Assembly (NCBI GenBank): GCA_029256105.1
Contig: JAQSYO010000004.1
Span: forward strand, 62,001 to 126,000
DNA: 64,000 bases
Direction: 5' to 3'
Origin: Herbinix sp.
Lineage (GTDB): Bacteria > Bacillota > Clostridia > Lachnospirales > Lachnospiraceae
In this document: positions 49,789 to 59,486 of the stretch, piece after piece
How positions within the stretch are numbered: position 1 is the stretch's first letter
Layout of the letters: each line of letters opens with the position of its first letter
Position numbers and translations under genes: made by a program
The notes under the pieces: model-generated
Told to the model about the DNA's origin: nothing
The model's database searches: none
The model's input: the letters and a program-made list of their open reading frames with translations, nothing else

Positions 49789-50191
49789 AGTATATATTAA
49801 TTTTAATAAGAACTGCCGCGAAGCAGTAGAATTTTATGAAAAAGTTTTTGAAACAGATCAGCCTAAAATAATGACTTTTGGTGACATACCTTCTGATCCC
49901 GCATTTCCACTTAGTGAGGAGGATAAAAAATTAATTATGCATACCTTTCTTACTATTGAAGGCAGCAAAATAATGTTTTCCGATGTTCCCTCCGGAATGC
50001 CTTTTGTACAGGGTAACAATATAAGTCTTACCGTGGGATTCAATAACATTGATAAATTAAAATCTGTTTTTAACCGATTAAAAGAGGATGGAACGGTAAC
50101 AATGGAGCTTCAAGAAACTTTTTGGAGTAAATGTTATGGCTATCTTATTGATAAGTTCGGAATTGGTTGGCAATTAGTAATAAACGAGTAA
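49778..50191 (+). CDS. VOC-superfamily protein, PhnB-like
   Basis: A 137-residue protein of two beta-alpha-beta-beta-beta modules. MAIEVYINFNKNCREAVEFY and ETFWSKCYGYLIDKFGIGWQ, with HTFLTIEGSKIMFSDVPSG between, match the PhnB/3-demethylubiquinone-methyltransferase-like branch of the glyoxalase/bleomycin-resistance superfamily. GAAGGAG precedes the ATG. These proteins are often annotated as glyoxalases, but the substrate is unknown. A strong terminator follows. Confidence 0.88.
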   Translation: MAIEVYINFNKNCREAVEFYEKVFETDQPKIMTFGDIPSDPAFPLSEEDKKLIMHTFLTIEGSKIMFSDVPSGMPFVQGNNISLTVGFNNIDKLKSVFNRLKEDGTVTMELQETFWSKCYGYLIDKFGIGWQLVINE

Positions 50192-50210
50192 ATTAAATAA
50201 AATTCATTTA

Positions 50211-50273
50211 AAACTTGAAACGAATGGAGCTATGTTATTCCTACTACCTAGCTCCATTCGTTTCGAGTTTTTA
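50211..50273 (+). terminator. Terminator after the VOC gene
   Basis: AAACTTGAAACGAATGGAGCTA pairs almost perfectly with TAGCTCCATTCGTTTCGAGTTT over 20 bp and is followed by TTTTAAA. Confidence 0.9.
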
Positions 50274-50464
50274 AACCAGTCTTAAGCTTTTAATTTTATC
50301 TTCTCGTAATTCGCCATATAACTTCGAATCTAAATGTATGGTACTTATACTAATAGAACCTTATATTTGCTGATTTTTTATTCAACCGTTTCCGTAAATT
50401 ATTAATTACCGAAAACAGTTTGTGAATTCCATGGTCGAGCATGAAGTCTCCCAATTTTACGGCT

Positions 50465-50785
50465 TTATTTTCTGTTATTACCTGTATACCTCTCCATCCC
50501 ACCCCGAACATTTACAACCTCATAGCCTGCTCTGGAAAGTGTTGATGTTGCCCCTGAGCTTCTTCCACCTGACTGACACATAATATAATACTTCTTGCTT
50601 TTATCAAGATATTTCTCTGGGTCTGCAAGTAACTGTGTCATCGGAATATTCTTAGCTGTCTTAATACATCCACGTGCACATTCAAACGGTTCTCTGATGT
50701 CAATCAGATTAATTTCATTTAACATATTATCAATTTCGCTCATATGAACCGAATTACCATCATTTCTTTGAAATAGTGAAAACAT
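50465..50785 (-). CDS. Single-domain rhodanese
   Basis: A 106-residue rhodanese domain. INLIDIREPFECARGCIKTA is the first half, and the active-site loop YIMCQSGGRSSGATSTL holds the catalytic Cys; VVNVRGGMERY closes the domain. The ATG at 50785 has AAGGAG nine bases upstream; a TTG two codons earlier is too close to that site. It likely carries sulfur as persulfide; its partner is not apparent from the neighbours. Confidence 0.92.
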   Translation of the reverse strand: MFSLFQRNDGNSVHMSEIDNMLNEINLIDIREPFECARGCIKTAKNIPMTQLLADPEKYLDKSKKYYIMCQSGGRSSGATSTLSRAGYEVVNVRGGMERYTGNNRK

Positions 50786-50876
50786 AATCAAGTTCTCCTT
50801 TAAAATAATATCGTTGTTTTGTTTATACCATAATCACTAATCGAAGTATGTGATAAAATTACATAGAATAATTTAC

Positions 50877-51971
50877 CTAATTGCCAGAAATGATTTTTTT
50901 CACTTCTTCTTCCTGTTCAAATAAGACGCAACCACCTTGATGCTCCCTAAGTAGAAGATCGTTCGATGCTAATTTTTTAAATAATGGAGAATTTAATGCT
51001 CCAACTAAGGTACACTCCCTAATATTCGTATCCGAATATGGTGAAAAGGGGCATGGTTCTGCATTTCCATTCGCATTGATATGAAAAAAACCTCTTCCAG
51101 CTGCTATACATCCACCTGAGGTCTTCTCGTCCCCAGGAAATGAAACGATTATCATATCCATATATTGCAAACGTAACCTTCGTAATTTTCTATCCAATTC
51201 TTCCCTGTTTTTCTCTGACAGAGTTAGATCCTTTGTAGATTGATCTACTGGAACATGTTCTACAAAAATTGCTGCTTTACAACCTCTTTGATAAATTTCT
51301 GATAGAAAAGAATCATTTGTCACATTAAGAAGGTTTTCCCTCGTCACTGTAATCGAAACTCCAAAGAAAATTCCCTTCTCCTTCATCTTCTCCATAGTAT
51401 GAAGGAGATTTGAATATATCCCCACACCTCTACGAGCATCCGTAAACTCTTCTTCCCCCTCGATACTTAAAACAGGCAAAAGATTTCGATTTTTATAAAA
51501 TAATTTAAAATAGTTTTCATCAAAAAGGGTTCCGTTCGTAAATATAGGAAACATAATTTTTTTGTAATCTGCGGCAGCTTCGATAACTTCCTTCCGAATA
51601 AACGGTTCTCCTCCGGCAACTAATATAAAACTTATCCCTATTTGTGATGCTTCATGAAATATTCGTCTCCATTCAGTTACACTAAGGATTTCTTTTCCTC
51701 TTTGCTCTTGGCGCAAATTGTTTTCTCTGTCATAGCAACCTTTACAATGCAGATTACAGCTCTTTGTAATGCTACAGATTAGAAATGCTGGAATATGTTT
51801 TCCTTTTTTTAAATAATTCTTTCTGATTACGGCTGCCCTTTTACAATCTAATGTAAATTTTGCAATATATAAACACTCCTTAAGGTTCTTTAATGAAGCT
51901 TTAAATGCACTTTTCACAATTTTATCAATACCGTTTGTTAGATATGCTTCTAACTTAAATTCCGAATACAT
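50877..51971 (-). CDS. Radical SAM protein with Cys-rich C-terminus
   Basis: A 364-residue enzyme. The [4Fe-4S]/SAM motif is CNLHCKGC (Cys72, Cys76, Cys79), preceded by a 60-residue N-terminal extension, with VAGGEPFIRKE as the SAM-binding GGE. The C-terminal third has Cys residues in SGGCIAAGRGFFHINANGNA, EPCPFSP, REC and GGCVLF, resembling a SPASM/twitch auxiliary cluster. The closest general type is the MoaA/PqqE-like radical SAM protein; no peptide or cofactor substrate gene is adjacent. It lies 85 bases upstream of rhodanese in the same direction. Confidence 0.87.
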   Translation of the reverse strand: MYSEFKLEAYLTNGIDKIVKSAFKASLKNLKECLYIAKFTLDCKRAAVIRKNYLKKGKHIPAFLICSITKSCNLHCKGCYDRENNLRQEQRGKEILSVTEWRRIFHEASQIGISFILVAGGEPFIRKEVIEAAADYKKIMFPIFTNGTLFDENYFKLFYKNRNLLPVLSIEGEEEFTDARRGVGIYSNLLHTMEKMKEKGIFFGVSITVTRENLLNVTNDSFLSEIYQRGCKAAIFVEHVPVDQSTKDLTLSEKNREELDRKLRRLRLQYMDMIIVSFPGDEKTSGGCIAAGRGFFHINANGNAEPCPFSPYSDTNIRECTLVGALNSPLFKKLASNDLLLREHQGGCVLFEQEEEVKKIISGN

Positions 51972-52127
51972 AGGTATTCTCCTTTTTCATATTAAATTGG
52001 TATTGGGTAAATAGTGAGTCCAGAATCAGGATTAATATTATCCAATAATAAATATTATATGTGCAAGATTTGTTAAATTCAATATTATATTGTAAGTCTA
52101 ATATATTTCTAATTCTAATTTAATAAA

Positions 52128-52178
52128 ACCCAGATATCATGCTTATTAACACACGCATATTCTGGGCTTTTTATTAAA
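52128..52178. terminator. Hairpin with T-run between divergent genes
   Basis: CCCAGATATCATGC pairs with GCATATTCTGGG, followed by CTTTTTATT on the plus strand and TTTTATT on the minus strand. It lies between the starts of two divergent genes, so it cannot end either. The rest of the 390-base spacer (51972-52361) shows no gene. Confidence 0.7.
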
Positions 52179-52361
52179 TTTCTAGTTATGATTTATTTAT
52201 GTATCCAGTTAATTTCTCGTTATGCTTCTCGTGGACTACTTTACCTAACTATGCTATACTTACTAAATAAAATCAAATGTAATATTCTATCTTAAGTAAG
52301 ATTTTATAGGATGAAATATTCTTTCACAAGTAAGATTTCAAAATAAGAAAGGTGATTTACG

Positions 52362-53717
52362 ATGCTTAACACTGACAATTTTATAATATCGGATTATCTA
52401 GGTAAAACCTTTTCCTGCCGTTGTGGAAAGGAACATTTCGTACCAATCGTTTCAATAATTATTGAACCGGAGGCTTTGAATAAGTTACCGGATATGATAT
52501 CCTCCATTGGCTGTAAAAAACCCTTCCTCGTTTATGATTTGACTACATATTCGATAGTAGGCCAAAAGCTTCAGGAACTTATAAAACTTATCAAGATTCC
52601 CTACACCTCCTATGTCATAAAGGATGCTGAGCCGATACCGGATGAGAAGGTCCTTGGCGAAGTCTTAATTCATTTTGATCCAGCCTGTGACTTTATAGTA
52701 GCCGTTGGAAGTGGCACTATTAACGATCTTTGCCGTTTTCTCAGCTTTAAACTAAATCTTCCTTATATGATTATTGCTACTGCACCTTCCATGGATGGTT
52801 TTGCCTCCAATGTCACTCCTCTTATCGTAAATCATATGAAAACAACTTATGAAGCACATACTCCTTATGCAATACTTGGAGATACTTCCATCTTAAAGAA
52901 TGCACCCATTAAAATGATAGCAGCGGGAGTCGGTGACATCTTAGGAAAATATACTTGTCTCACCGATTGGGAAATTGCGCATTGTATCAACAATGAATAT
53001 CGCTGTAATGAACTCGTTACTATTGTTAACAGATCCATACAAACAGTAATTGATAATATTGAGCTTGCGAAAAGTAGAGATTCAAAAGCAATCAGTGGTA
53101 TCATGGAAGGTTTAGTTCTTTCTGGGATTGCGATGAGTTTTGCCGGAAATTCGAGACCTGCCTCCGGTAGTGAACATCACCTTTCCCATTACTGGGAAAT
53201 GATGTTTTTATTTCAAGGGAAACAACAGATCTTACATGGTACGAAGGTAGGAATCGGTACTGTTGCAGTATTAAAAGCATATGAATTATTGTTCGAACGA
53301 AAGGTTGATTTTACAAATGCTGAAAGCATAGCATTAAGTTATTCCCAGAAGGATTGGGAAACGCAGATGAAATTAACTTACTTTGACGCTGCTGATTCTG
53401 TAATAGCTCTAGAAAAAGAAATAGGTAAGAATAATCCAATTAACGTTTTGCCTCGCCTGAAACAATTAGAGAAGAATTGGGATGAAATTAAAAAAATAGC
53501 ACAACGTCTACCATCCGCTGATGCTATTCGTAATCTACTATCCTCCCTTGATGCACCTGCAGATCCTATGGCTGTTGGCATTGATAAGATAACCTTTATC
53601 AATAGTTTTTTAGTTGCGAAGGAATTAAGAAATAGATATGGCTTATTACAGATTTTATTTGATTTGGGATTGACACAAGAAATTGCAGAACAAGTATGGG
53701 AGTATTTTCAGCAGTAA
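52362..53717 (+). CDS. sn-glycerol-1-phosphate dehydrogenase family (AraM/EgsA)
   Basis: NAD(P)-dependent, metal-dependent dehydrogenase of the AraM group, which reduces dihydroxyacetone phosphate to sn-glycerol-1-phosphate; 451 residues. Motifs: VAVGSGTINDLCRF (nucleotide loop), ATAPSMDGFASNV, the metal ligands in AAGVGDILGKYT, ASGSEHHLSHYWEM and LHGTKVGIGT. An N-terminal CRCGKEH is present, as in many AraM proteins. AAAGGTG precedes the ATG. In Bacillus it makes a heptaprenylglycerol-type lipid precursor; no partner gene lies nearby. Confidence 0.92.
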   Translation: MLNTDNFIISDYLGKTFSCRCGKEHFVPIVSIIIEPEALNKLPDMISSIGCKKPFLVYDLTTYSIVGQKLQELIKLIKIPYTSYVIKDAEPIPDEKVLGEVLIHFDPACDFIVAVGSGTINDLCRFLSFKLNLPYMIIATAPSMDGFASNVTPLIVNHMKTTYEAHTPYAILGDTSILKNAPIKMIAAGVGDILGKYTCLTDWEIAHCINNEYRCNELVTIVNRSIQTVIDNIELAKSRDSKAISGIMEGLVLSGIAMSFAGNSRPASGSEHHLSHYWEMMFLFQGKQQILHGTKVGIGTVAVLKAYELLFERKVDFTNAESIALSYSQKDWETQMKLTYFDAADSVIALEKEIGKNNPINVLPRLKQLEKNWDEIKKIAQRLPSADAIRNLLSSLDAPADPMAVGIDKITFINSFLVAKELRNRYGLLQILFDLGLTQEIAEQVWEYFQQ

Positions 53718-53743
53718 TAATATATTGATATTTTTAATAAGAA

Positions 53744-53845
53744 AAGAGTGGTTATGTAGTGCATCTCAAATGTTAGGTAAGATACGTAATCTCACGTGAT
53801 CGTTACTTCACCTAATCTATTGAGCTTCACTACTAACTCACTCTT
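53744..53845. repeat. Long imperfect palindrome of about 102 bp
   Basis: Outer arms AAGAGTG...GTAGTG..CTCA and TGAG..CACTAC...CACTCTT are co-linear, and the inside continues with TTAGGT/ACCTAA and GTAA/TTAC around CACGTG. It lies just past the AraM-type stop. It has no T-run at its right end, unlike a terminator, and could be a miniature mobile element remnant. The rest of the 359-base spacer is empty. Confidence 0.6.
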
Positions 53846-54076
53846 ATGCAATTTTGCATTGCTTTTCACTTTAATCAATTCTCTATCAAGACACTCAAAT
53901 GCTTATAAATATAAGTATTCCATTGAAAGTAAAATAAATTTTGTTATCCGGATATCTCAGGAAGAGCTTCCGACTTGTAAACTAAATTCACCTGCTTCTG
54001 CTTTTAAGCACATTCGACTTTGCCACCATAATGCCGCTCAATGACATCTAAAATATTATATTAGGTATTTATATTA

Positions 54077-56422
54077 TTATTTTAGATTACAAATTATTGT
54101 ACCCATTCCAGTCGGTGTGATTATGGTATTATTATCTTTAATAATAAAACTTCCGTTTTCTACCTGTATAACATCATTTACGTTGACCAGCACCACGGTA
54201 AAGCTTTTAGAAGTATTTACATCAATGAGAATGTTCTTATCCCTTTTCGAAATCTCAGCACTTAATGAAATCTTTGCGTCCTTATCATACACTACAGTTG
54301 TAGAAGGGACATTTTCTATCAATTCGAAGGCTTTTAGAGTAACACCTTCTGCATAATCATAAACAGCATCCTCTTCCTTCGCTCCTATAGCAATAACACT
54401 TCCCTCTTTTACCATCAAAGGAATACTTAGATAATCATGCTTCTCTTTATACCAACGACTACCCGTCTTCACCTCTTCAGTAAAAAAATCGGTCCATTTA
54501 CCCTCCGGCAGATAATAATTTGCACTACCTTCGTCGTTGAATATCGGTGCTACTAGTAAGGAATCCCCTAAGATATACTGTTTGTCTAGATATGCACAGG
54601 TAGGATCATTGGTGTATTCCATCACCATACTTCTCATCGAAGGAATGCCAAGCTTTGAGGTCTCAATCGCATTGCGAAACAGATACGGCATCAAGGAAGC
54701 CTTTAAACGTGTAAAGTATCGCACCACTGCAACAGCTTCTTCATCATATGCCCACGGCACACGATAGGAAGAACTGCCATGCAAACGAGAATGCGTGGAT
54801 AACAAACCAAAGGCACACCAACGCTTATATACATCCGGTGTTGACGTATTCTCAAAACCGCCAATATCATGGCTCCAGAAGCCAAAACCTGACATGGTGA
54901 GGGATAAGCCGCCTCGTAAGCTTTCTGCCATGGATTCGTAATCTGACCAGCAATCACCGCCCCAGTGTACCGGGAACTTCTGTCCACCTACGGTTGCGCT
55001 TCTTGCAAATAATACTGCTTCGCCTTTCCCTCGTTTTCTTTCCAGAAGATCAAATACCGTCTTGTTATATAAATAAGTGTAATAATTATGCATTTTCATT
55101 GGATCTGACCCGTCATAGTAAACTACATCCGTCGGTATTCTCTCACCAAAATCTGTTTTAAAGCAATCTACTCCCATATCAAGTAATGCTTCCAGTTTAG
55201 ATGCAAACCATTGACAAGCTTTGGGGTTCGTGAAATCAACAATTGCCATACCCGGCTGCCACATATCCCACTGCCAAACATCACCGTTCGGACGTTTGAT
55301 AAAGTAACCGCCTGCTACACCCTCTTCAAACATCGCAGATTCCTGGCCAATATAACTATTAATCCAAACACAAATCTGTAAACCTTTCTCTTTTAAACGC
55401 TTTAGCATACCGGTAGGATCAGGGAATACCCTAGAATCCCAAGTAAAATCACTCCAATGAAACTCTTTCATCCAGAAACAATCAAAATGGAACACCTTCA
55501 GAGGAATTCCTCGCTCATACATGCCATCTACAAAGCTATTTACTGTCGCTTCATCATAATTCGTGGTAAAGGAGGTCGATAGCCAAAGTCCAAATGTCCA
55601 GGCCGGAGGTAAACCTGGTTTGCCGGTTAAATCCGTATAATGCATCAATACTTCCTTCATGGAAGGACCGTTGATCAAGAAATAATCCAACCCCTCACCC
55701 GCAACGGAAAACTGTACCTTCTTAACATTCTCGGAACCCACTTCAAAGGAAACCTTCTCCGGATGGTTCACGAATACACCATAACCTTTATTGGAGATAT
55801 AAAATGGTATATTCTTATAAGATAATTCTGTAGAAGTTCCGCCATCCTCATTCCACATTTCAACATTTTGTCCATTTTTAATAAACGGAGTAAAGCGTTC
55901 ACCCAAACCATAGATTAATTCACCAACCGAAAGCGATAGACGTTCCCTCATATAAGTATCCTGTAATCCTCCATCATCATAAGCTAAGCCCCTCCAATCC
56001 GTCTTCACATAGGCTAGATCACGGGAACCACTGTCGGTTATTTTTTCGTTATCTCTATAATAGGTCATCTTCCAATTGGATTTATTAATTTCCACACGAA
56101 GACTTCCACTGGATACCTTTAGGAAATCCTCCAGATCCTCAACTTGGAGATTACTCTTTTTATCAATTTCTATATCGAATACGGGCGTCTTCCTCTGCAC
56201 TCCCCTATAATGATCGGTTTGTATCCGTAATACCTCCGGTATTGGAGCTGAAATCCGTATGGTCAGATTTACTCCACCTAAGGTATCTCCTCTGTGATTG
56301 ATGTTATGTGTCGGTGCGCATATCGTTAACTGCTTCTCATCTCTTTTCGTAAAATATACCTGCGCAGGAGAAAATACCTCTGTTCCTTCTCTCTGCATCC
56401 AACATCCGTTACTAAACTTCAT
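54077..56422 (-). CDS. yicI: Alpha-xylosidase, glycoside hydrolase family 31
   Basis: Cytoplasmic enzyme removing alpha-1,6-linked xylose from the non-reducing end of xyloglucan oligosaccharides; 781 residues, no signal peptide. Motifs match E. coli YicI: nucleophile in CFKTDFGERIPTDVVYYDG (Asp424) and acid/base in HWGGDCWSDYESMAESLRGG (Asp490), 66 residues apart as in YicI (416 and 482). PLKVFHFDCFWMKEF, with its substrate-binding residues, is also typical of the alpha-xylosidase subgroup. GAGGAGAGGG precedes the ATG. It follows a sugar ABC transporter operon but after a terminator, so it may have its own promoter in the 257-base gap. Confidence 0.95.
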   Translation of the reverse strand: MKFSNGCWMQREGTEVFSPAQVYFTKRDEKQLTICAPTHNINHRGDTLGGVNLTIRISAPIPEVLRIQTDHYRGVQRKTPVFDIEIDKKSNLQVEDLEDFLKVSSGSLRVEINKSNWKMTYYRDNEKITDSGSRDLAYVKTDWRGLAYDDGGLQDTYMRERLSLSVGELIYGLGERFTPFIKNGQNVEMWNEDGGTSTELSYKNIPFYISNKGYGVFVNHPEKVSFEVGSENVKKVQFSVAGEGLDYFLINGPSMKEVLMHYTDLTGKPGLPPAWTFGLWLSTSFTTNYDEATVNSFVDGMYERGIPLKVFHFDCFWMKEFHWSDFTWDSRVFPDPTGMLKRLKEKGLQICVWINSYIGQESAMFEEGVAGGYFIKRPNGDVWQWDMWQPGMAIVDFTNPKACQWFASKLEALLDMGVDCFKTDFGERIPTDVVYYDGSDPMKMHNYYTYLYNKTVFDLLERKRGKGEAVLFARSATVGGQKFPVHWGGDCWSDYESMAESLRGGLSLTMSGFGFWSHDIGGFENTSTPDVYKRWCAFGLLSTHSRLHGSSSYRVPWAYDEEAVAVVRYFTRLKASLMPYLFRNAIETSKLGIPSMRSMVMEYTNDPTCAYLDKQYILGDSLLVAPIFNDEGSANYYLPEGKWTDFFTEEVKTGSRWYKEKHDYLSIPLMVKEGSVIAIGAKEEDAVYDYAEGVTLKAFELIENVPSTTVVYDKDAKISLSAEISKRDKNILIDVNTSKSFTVVLVNVNDVIQVENGSFIIKDNNTIITPTGMGTIICNLK

Positions 56423-56619
56423 AGTCCCTCTCCTCGCTTAATAAAAATTGAGTTTATATTATTAATATATTTGGATTAGAATAAACACAACATAAGTGTA
56501 GTTATATTAAATTAATTCCATTTACCATAATATCACTGTTACCACTTCTAACAATATAGAAATATTATAAGAAATAAAATGTGTTATTTTCTCATTTCAA
56601 TGGCTTATTACCTTTTTTA

Positions 56620-56676
56620 TTAAAAAGAGGATATCCCACCCTTCTCAATTTCAAGATTTATGAGATACCCTCCTTT
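56620..56676 (-). terminator. Terminator after the solute-binding protein gene
   Basis: On the minus strand AAAGGAGGGTATCTC pairs, with G-U pairs, with GGGATATCCTCTTTT and a T-run follows. It begins right behind the shifted-frame stop at 56680, which supports that stop as the true gene end. Confidence 0.75.
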
Positions 56677-56679
56677 AAA

Positions 56680-56817
56680 TTATTGTAATGCTAATAAAGC
56701 TTCTTCTTTTGCCTTTCTCTTGTCGGCCTGTTCCAAACACCATGCAACACAAGTGTCATAGCCGTACTCTTTTGCTTTAGCCTTGAATTCATCAAGAAGT
56801 GAGTTGAATTTCTGCAT
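56680..56817 (-). pseudogene. Displaced C-terminus of the solute-binding protein
   Basis: In the frame next to the solute-binding protein's end, the sequence reads FNSLLDEFKAKAKEYGYDTC and VAWCLEQADKRKAKEEALLALQ, then stops. This is how such lipoproteins normally end (a Lys/Glu-rich helix with GYD and W residues). Removing one A from the AAATT run at 56807-56811 would join YAKNDAE directly to FNSLLDEF. It could also be read as a 45-codon gene, but no ribosome site lies in front. Confidence 0.75.
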
Positions 56818-58456
56818 CGTTCTTTGCGTAGATTAATTGCCAGGAATAAGACTTAACACATTCAGCCACCTGTGCCCAGGTTGTATTAAGGTCATCATCT
56901 CTGGTGTCCATGGTAAATCCAGAGCCTAAAGAGATTGCCATTTTGTCTGCTAGATAGTTATCAGCTGATAAGAAGCCTGTGTGGTCCTTCCACGCCTGCT
57001 CAGCAACTGTTGATGGCTGAGAATTATAACTTTCCCAGAACAGATAATTGTAGGTTTCTCCATTCCCTTCCGGATTAACACTATCTCGGCTCCAGGTAGT
57101 ATTATTCCACTTAACCTGACCATCCTCATATGCACCACTGAAATCTCCGGTTAACTCTGTTGTTATATCTTTTTGGCAAGCAAGTCCCTGCTCGGTTAGG
57201 TATGCCTTTCCCTGCTCATTATAATCCCAGTTAGCACCTTTCGGACCATAGAGATTGAGCATTACTCCCTCCGGTGTGGACATATAATTAATAATTGCCA
57301 TACATAATTCAGGATATTCTGTATTAGCACCTATTGCCCAAATTCTGTTACCACCAAAGATATTCAGACCATAGGTAAGAACTTTCATATCATCAGCTGC
57401 CAATGCATACATACCCTTACCAGCGGAAGTATGCGCTTCGGTATTATATAAATCCCTACCTAAGAAGGTAAAGATATTAAAGAACGCAGCACCGTCTTGA
57501 TATGCATTTAATGCATCATCATAGGTCTGAGTCATAGAATCTGGATCTAATAAGCCTTTTTGATTTAAAGCATTGTAGAATTTCAAGCTTCTGATATACA
57601 TACTATTATCATCAAGTATAGGCTGTGCTTTCTGAGTATTAACATCGTATAAAGTGAAGCCAAACTCATCATAACCATATAAAGCGGCGGTTGCTTTCAC
57701 GTACATCACCATGTCGCCGTCCCAATCCTTGAATAAGGATACACCATAAGTCTGTGCTCCTGAATCAGATTTCGGATTAGCCTTAACCATGTCAGCTATT
57801 ACATCAACATAATCCTCAATTTTAGTTACTTTCGGATAACCCAGCTGTGCATAAAGATCCCAGCGGATATCCGGATGATAAAAGAACATACCATGCTCCG
57901 TAGTGGAAGAACCAACATCATAACCATAACCATATACGGTTCCATCCGATGAAAGTCCTGCATTCTTATCTAATGTATTTTGCATATTTTCGTTAATATA
58001 AGGGCCGTAGGTTGCAACAAGCTCATCCTCATTCCAATCAAACAGCATATCTGCATCAATCGCCTGCTGATACTCATCGGTATCATTACCAAACAGGATG
58101 ATATCACCAAGATTTCCTGATTCCATACGGGTTGCAAATACACCTTCCGGTGCGTTAACAATATTCAATTTTACATTGAATTTATCAAGTAATACTTTTG
58201 CAAACCATCCAAGCTGTTCCCCATTATAGTTTGCTAATTGACTAAAAACAGTCAAGGTTACTGTCTCATCCGGTATAATATCAGCGAGTGCGTCTGTTTC
58301 TTCTTCCGCTACCGGAGCCTGTGTTGCGTCAACTGCAGGTGCCTTCGTCGGATCTGTGTTTGGTACGTTTTCTTCCTTGGTTGAACAACCAGCCAGGCTA
58401 AAACATACGAATGTTAAAACAAGGATGATTGAAATCAATCTTTTTACTTTCCACAT
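56792..58456 (-). CDS. Extracellular solute-binding lipoprotein of an oligosaccharide ABC transporter
   Basis: A 554-residue lipoprotein: basic start, hydrophobic core and lipobox SLAGC with Cys24, then an Asp/Glu/Thr-rich linker. LTVFSQLANYNGEQLGWFAK and IINYMSTPEGVMLNLYGPKG are typical of the LplA/YtcQ-like family 1 proteins that serve LplB/LplC permeases. GGAGGAAG precedes the ATG. The present frame ends abruptly in YAKNDAEIQLTS, and the usual C-terminal helix lies in another frame just beyond, so the gene appears frameshifted near 56810. The lost part would be about 40 residues. Its ligand is probably a xyloglucan-type oligosaccharide. Confidence 0.9.
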   Translation of the reverse strand: MWKVKRLISIILVLTFVCFSLAGCSTKEENVPNTDPTKAPAVDATQAPVAEEETDALADIIPDETVTLTVFSQLANYNGEQLGWFAKVLLDKFNVKLNIVNAPEGVFATRMESGNLGDIILFGNDTDEYQQAIDADMLFDWNEDELVATYGPYINENMQNTLDKNAGLSSDGTVYGYGYDVGSSTTEHGMFFYHPDIRWDLYAQLGYPKVTKIEDYVDVIADMVKANPKSDSGAQTYGVSLFKDWDGDMVMYVKATAALYGYDEFGFTLYDVNTQKAQPILDDNSMYIRSLKFYNALNQKGLLDPDSMTQTYDDALNAYQDGAAFFNIFTFLGRDLYNTEAHTSAGKGMYALAADDMKVLTYGLNIFGGNRIWAIGANTEYPELCMAIINYMSTPEGVMLNLYGPKGANWDYNEQGKAYLTEQGLACQKDITTELTGDFSGAYEDGQVKWNNTTWSRDSVNPEGNGETYNYLFWESYNSQPSTVAEQAWKDHTGFLSADNYLADKMAISLGSGFTMDTRDDDLNTTWAQVAECVKSYSWQLIYAKNDAEIQLTS

Positions 58457-58509
58457 ACATACTTCCTCCTCATAAAATATAAATTATTGATAGCACAAAT
58501 GCTAAAAAC

Positions 58510-59472
58510 CTAACCCTTCACTGCACCTATCATGATGCCTTTTTGAAAATATCTTGATAAAAACGGATATACACATAGGATTGGTATAATGGACACCATT
58601 GCTACTGTGAATTTAATTGTTCTTCCACTTAATGCATCCGCTATCATAGTATCTGATAATATTCCACCCTGTTTCATTGCTGCAGCAAGGTTATTTGCTT
58701 TATTAAGATATACATATAATACATATTGTAAGGTTTGTAGCTGTGGTTTGTTTCCCATTAAAATCATAGCGTCGATAAAGGAATTCCAATGTCCCAGAGC
58801 ACCAAATATGGTAATTGTCGCCAGTATTGGTTTGCAAAGTGGAAATATGATTTTCCGAAATCTGAGTAGATAACCTGCTCCATCAATGGAAGCACTCTCC
58901 TCTAATTCAGCTGGGATTGATTCTATGTAAGTCTTAACCAAAATGATATTATAAGGTGCCACAATAGCGGGTATGATATATCCCCAAAAGTTATTCGTTA
59001 ACCCCAGCATGGACATATTAAGATACCATGGGATTAAGCCAGCATTAAAATACATCGTAATAATCAGAAAACGGTACCAGAATCTTCGTCCCCACATCTC
59101 CTTTTTCGTAACCAGATAACCGCAGAAGGCCGATGCAATAACCATCAGTATTGTTCCGATAATTGTTCTTGCTACGGTTACTAGAACTGCTTGACCAAAA
59201 TTATCTACTCTCCTTAAAGCAAAATAATTATCCAGATGAAACCCCTTTGGAAGGAGGGTAATCAGTCCTGCATTGGCAAGTTCATTGTTACTGACCGTGT
59301 TAATGAAAATATAATAAAACGGAAGGAAGCAAACAATAGTAAACAGGGCAAAGAACGCATAATTTAATATATTAAAAATCACATCACCTGGGGTTAAGAT
59401 AATTTGTCTTCGCCTTCTCTTTATACGCTTCTCGATTTTTTCATCATCATTTTTCATGTCTTGGATTTTCAT
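58510..59472 (-). CDS. Oligosaccharide ABC transporter permease, LplC/YtcP type
   Basis: Inner-membrane permease of 320 residues with a charged 30-residue N-terminal arm and six helices. The EAA coupling loop reads ELEESASIDGAGYLLRFRKI, and LITLLPKGFHLDNYFAL and the end QKGIMIGAVKG are hallmarks of the LplC/CUT1 second permease. GAGGAG precedes the ATG by six bases. It follows the first permease by 14 bases and precedes the binding protein by 53. No ATPase gene is in the locus, so a shared MsiK-like ATPase must serve it. Confidence 0.94.
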   Translation of the reverse strand: MKIQDMKNDDEKIEKRIKRRRRQIILTPGDVIFNILNYAFFALFTIVCFLPFYYIFINTVSNNELANAGLITLLPKGFHLDNYFALRRVDNFGQAVLVTVARTIIGTILMVIASAFCGYLVTKKEMWGRRFWYRFLIITMYFNAGLIPWYLNMSMLGLTNNFWGYIIPAIVAPYNIILVKTYIESIPAELEESASIDGAGYLLRFRKIIFPLCKPILATITIFGALGHWNSFIDAMILMGNKPQLQTLQYVLYVYLNKANNLAAAMKQGGILSDTMIADALSGRTIKFTVAMVSIIPILCVYPFLSRYFQKGIMIGAVKG

Positions 59473-59486
59473 GTCATTCTCCTCCC

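Noticed and set aside
50380-50440. Imperfect GTTTCCGTAAATT/AATTACCGAAAAC hairpin downstream of rhodanese as a terminator
   Set aside because: It has mismatches and no T-run in the minus direction, so the support is too weak.
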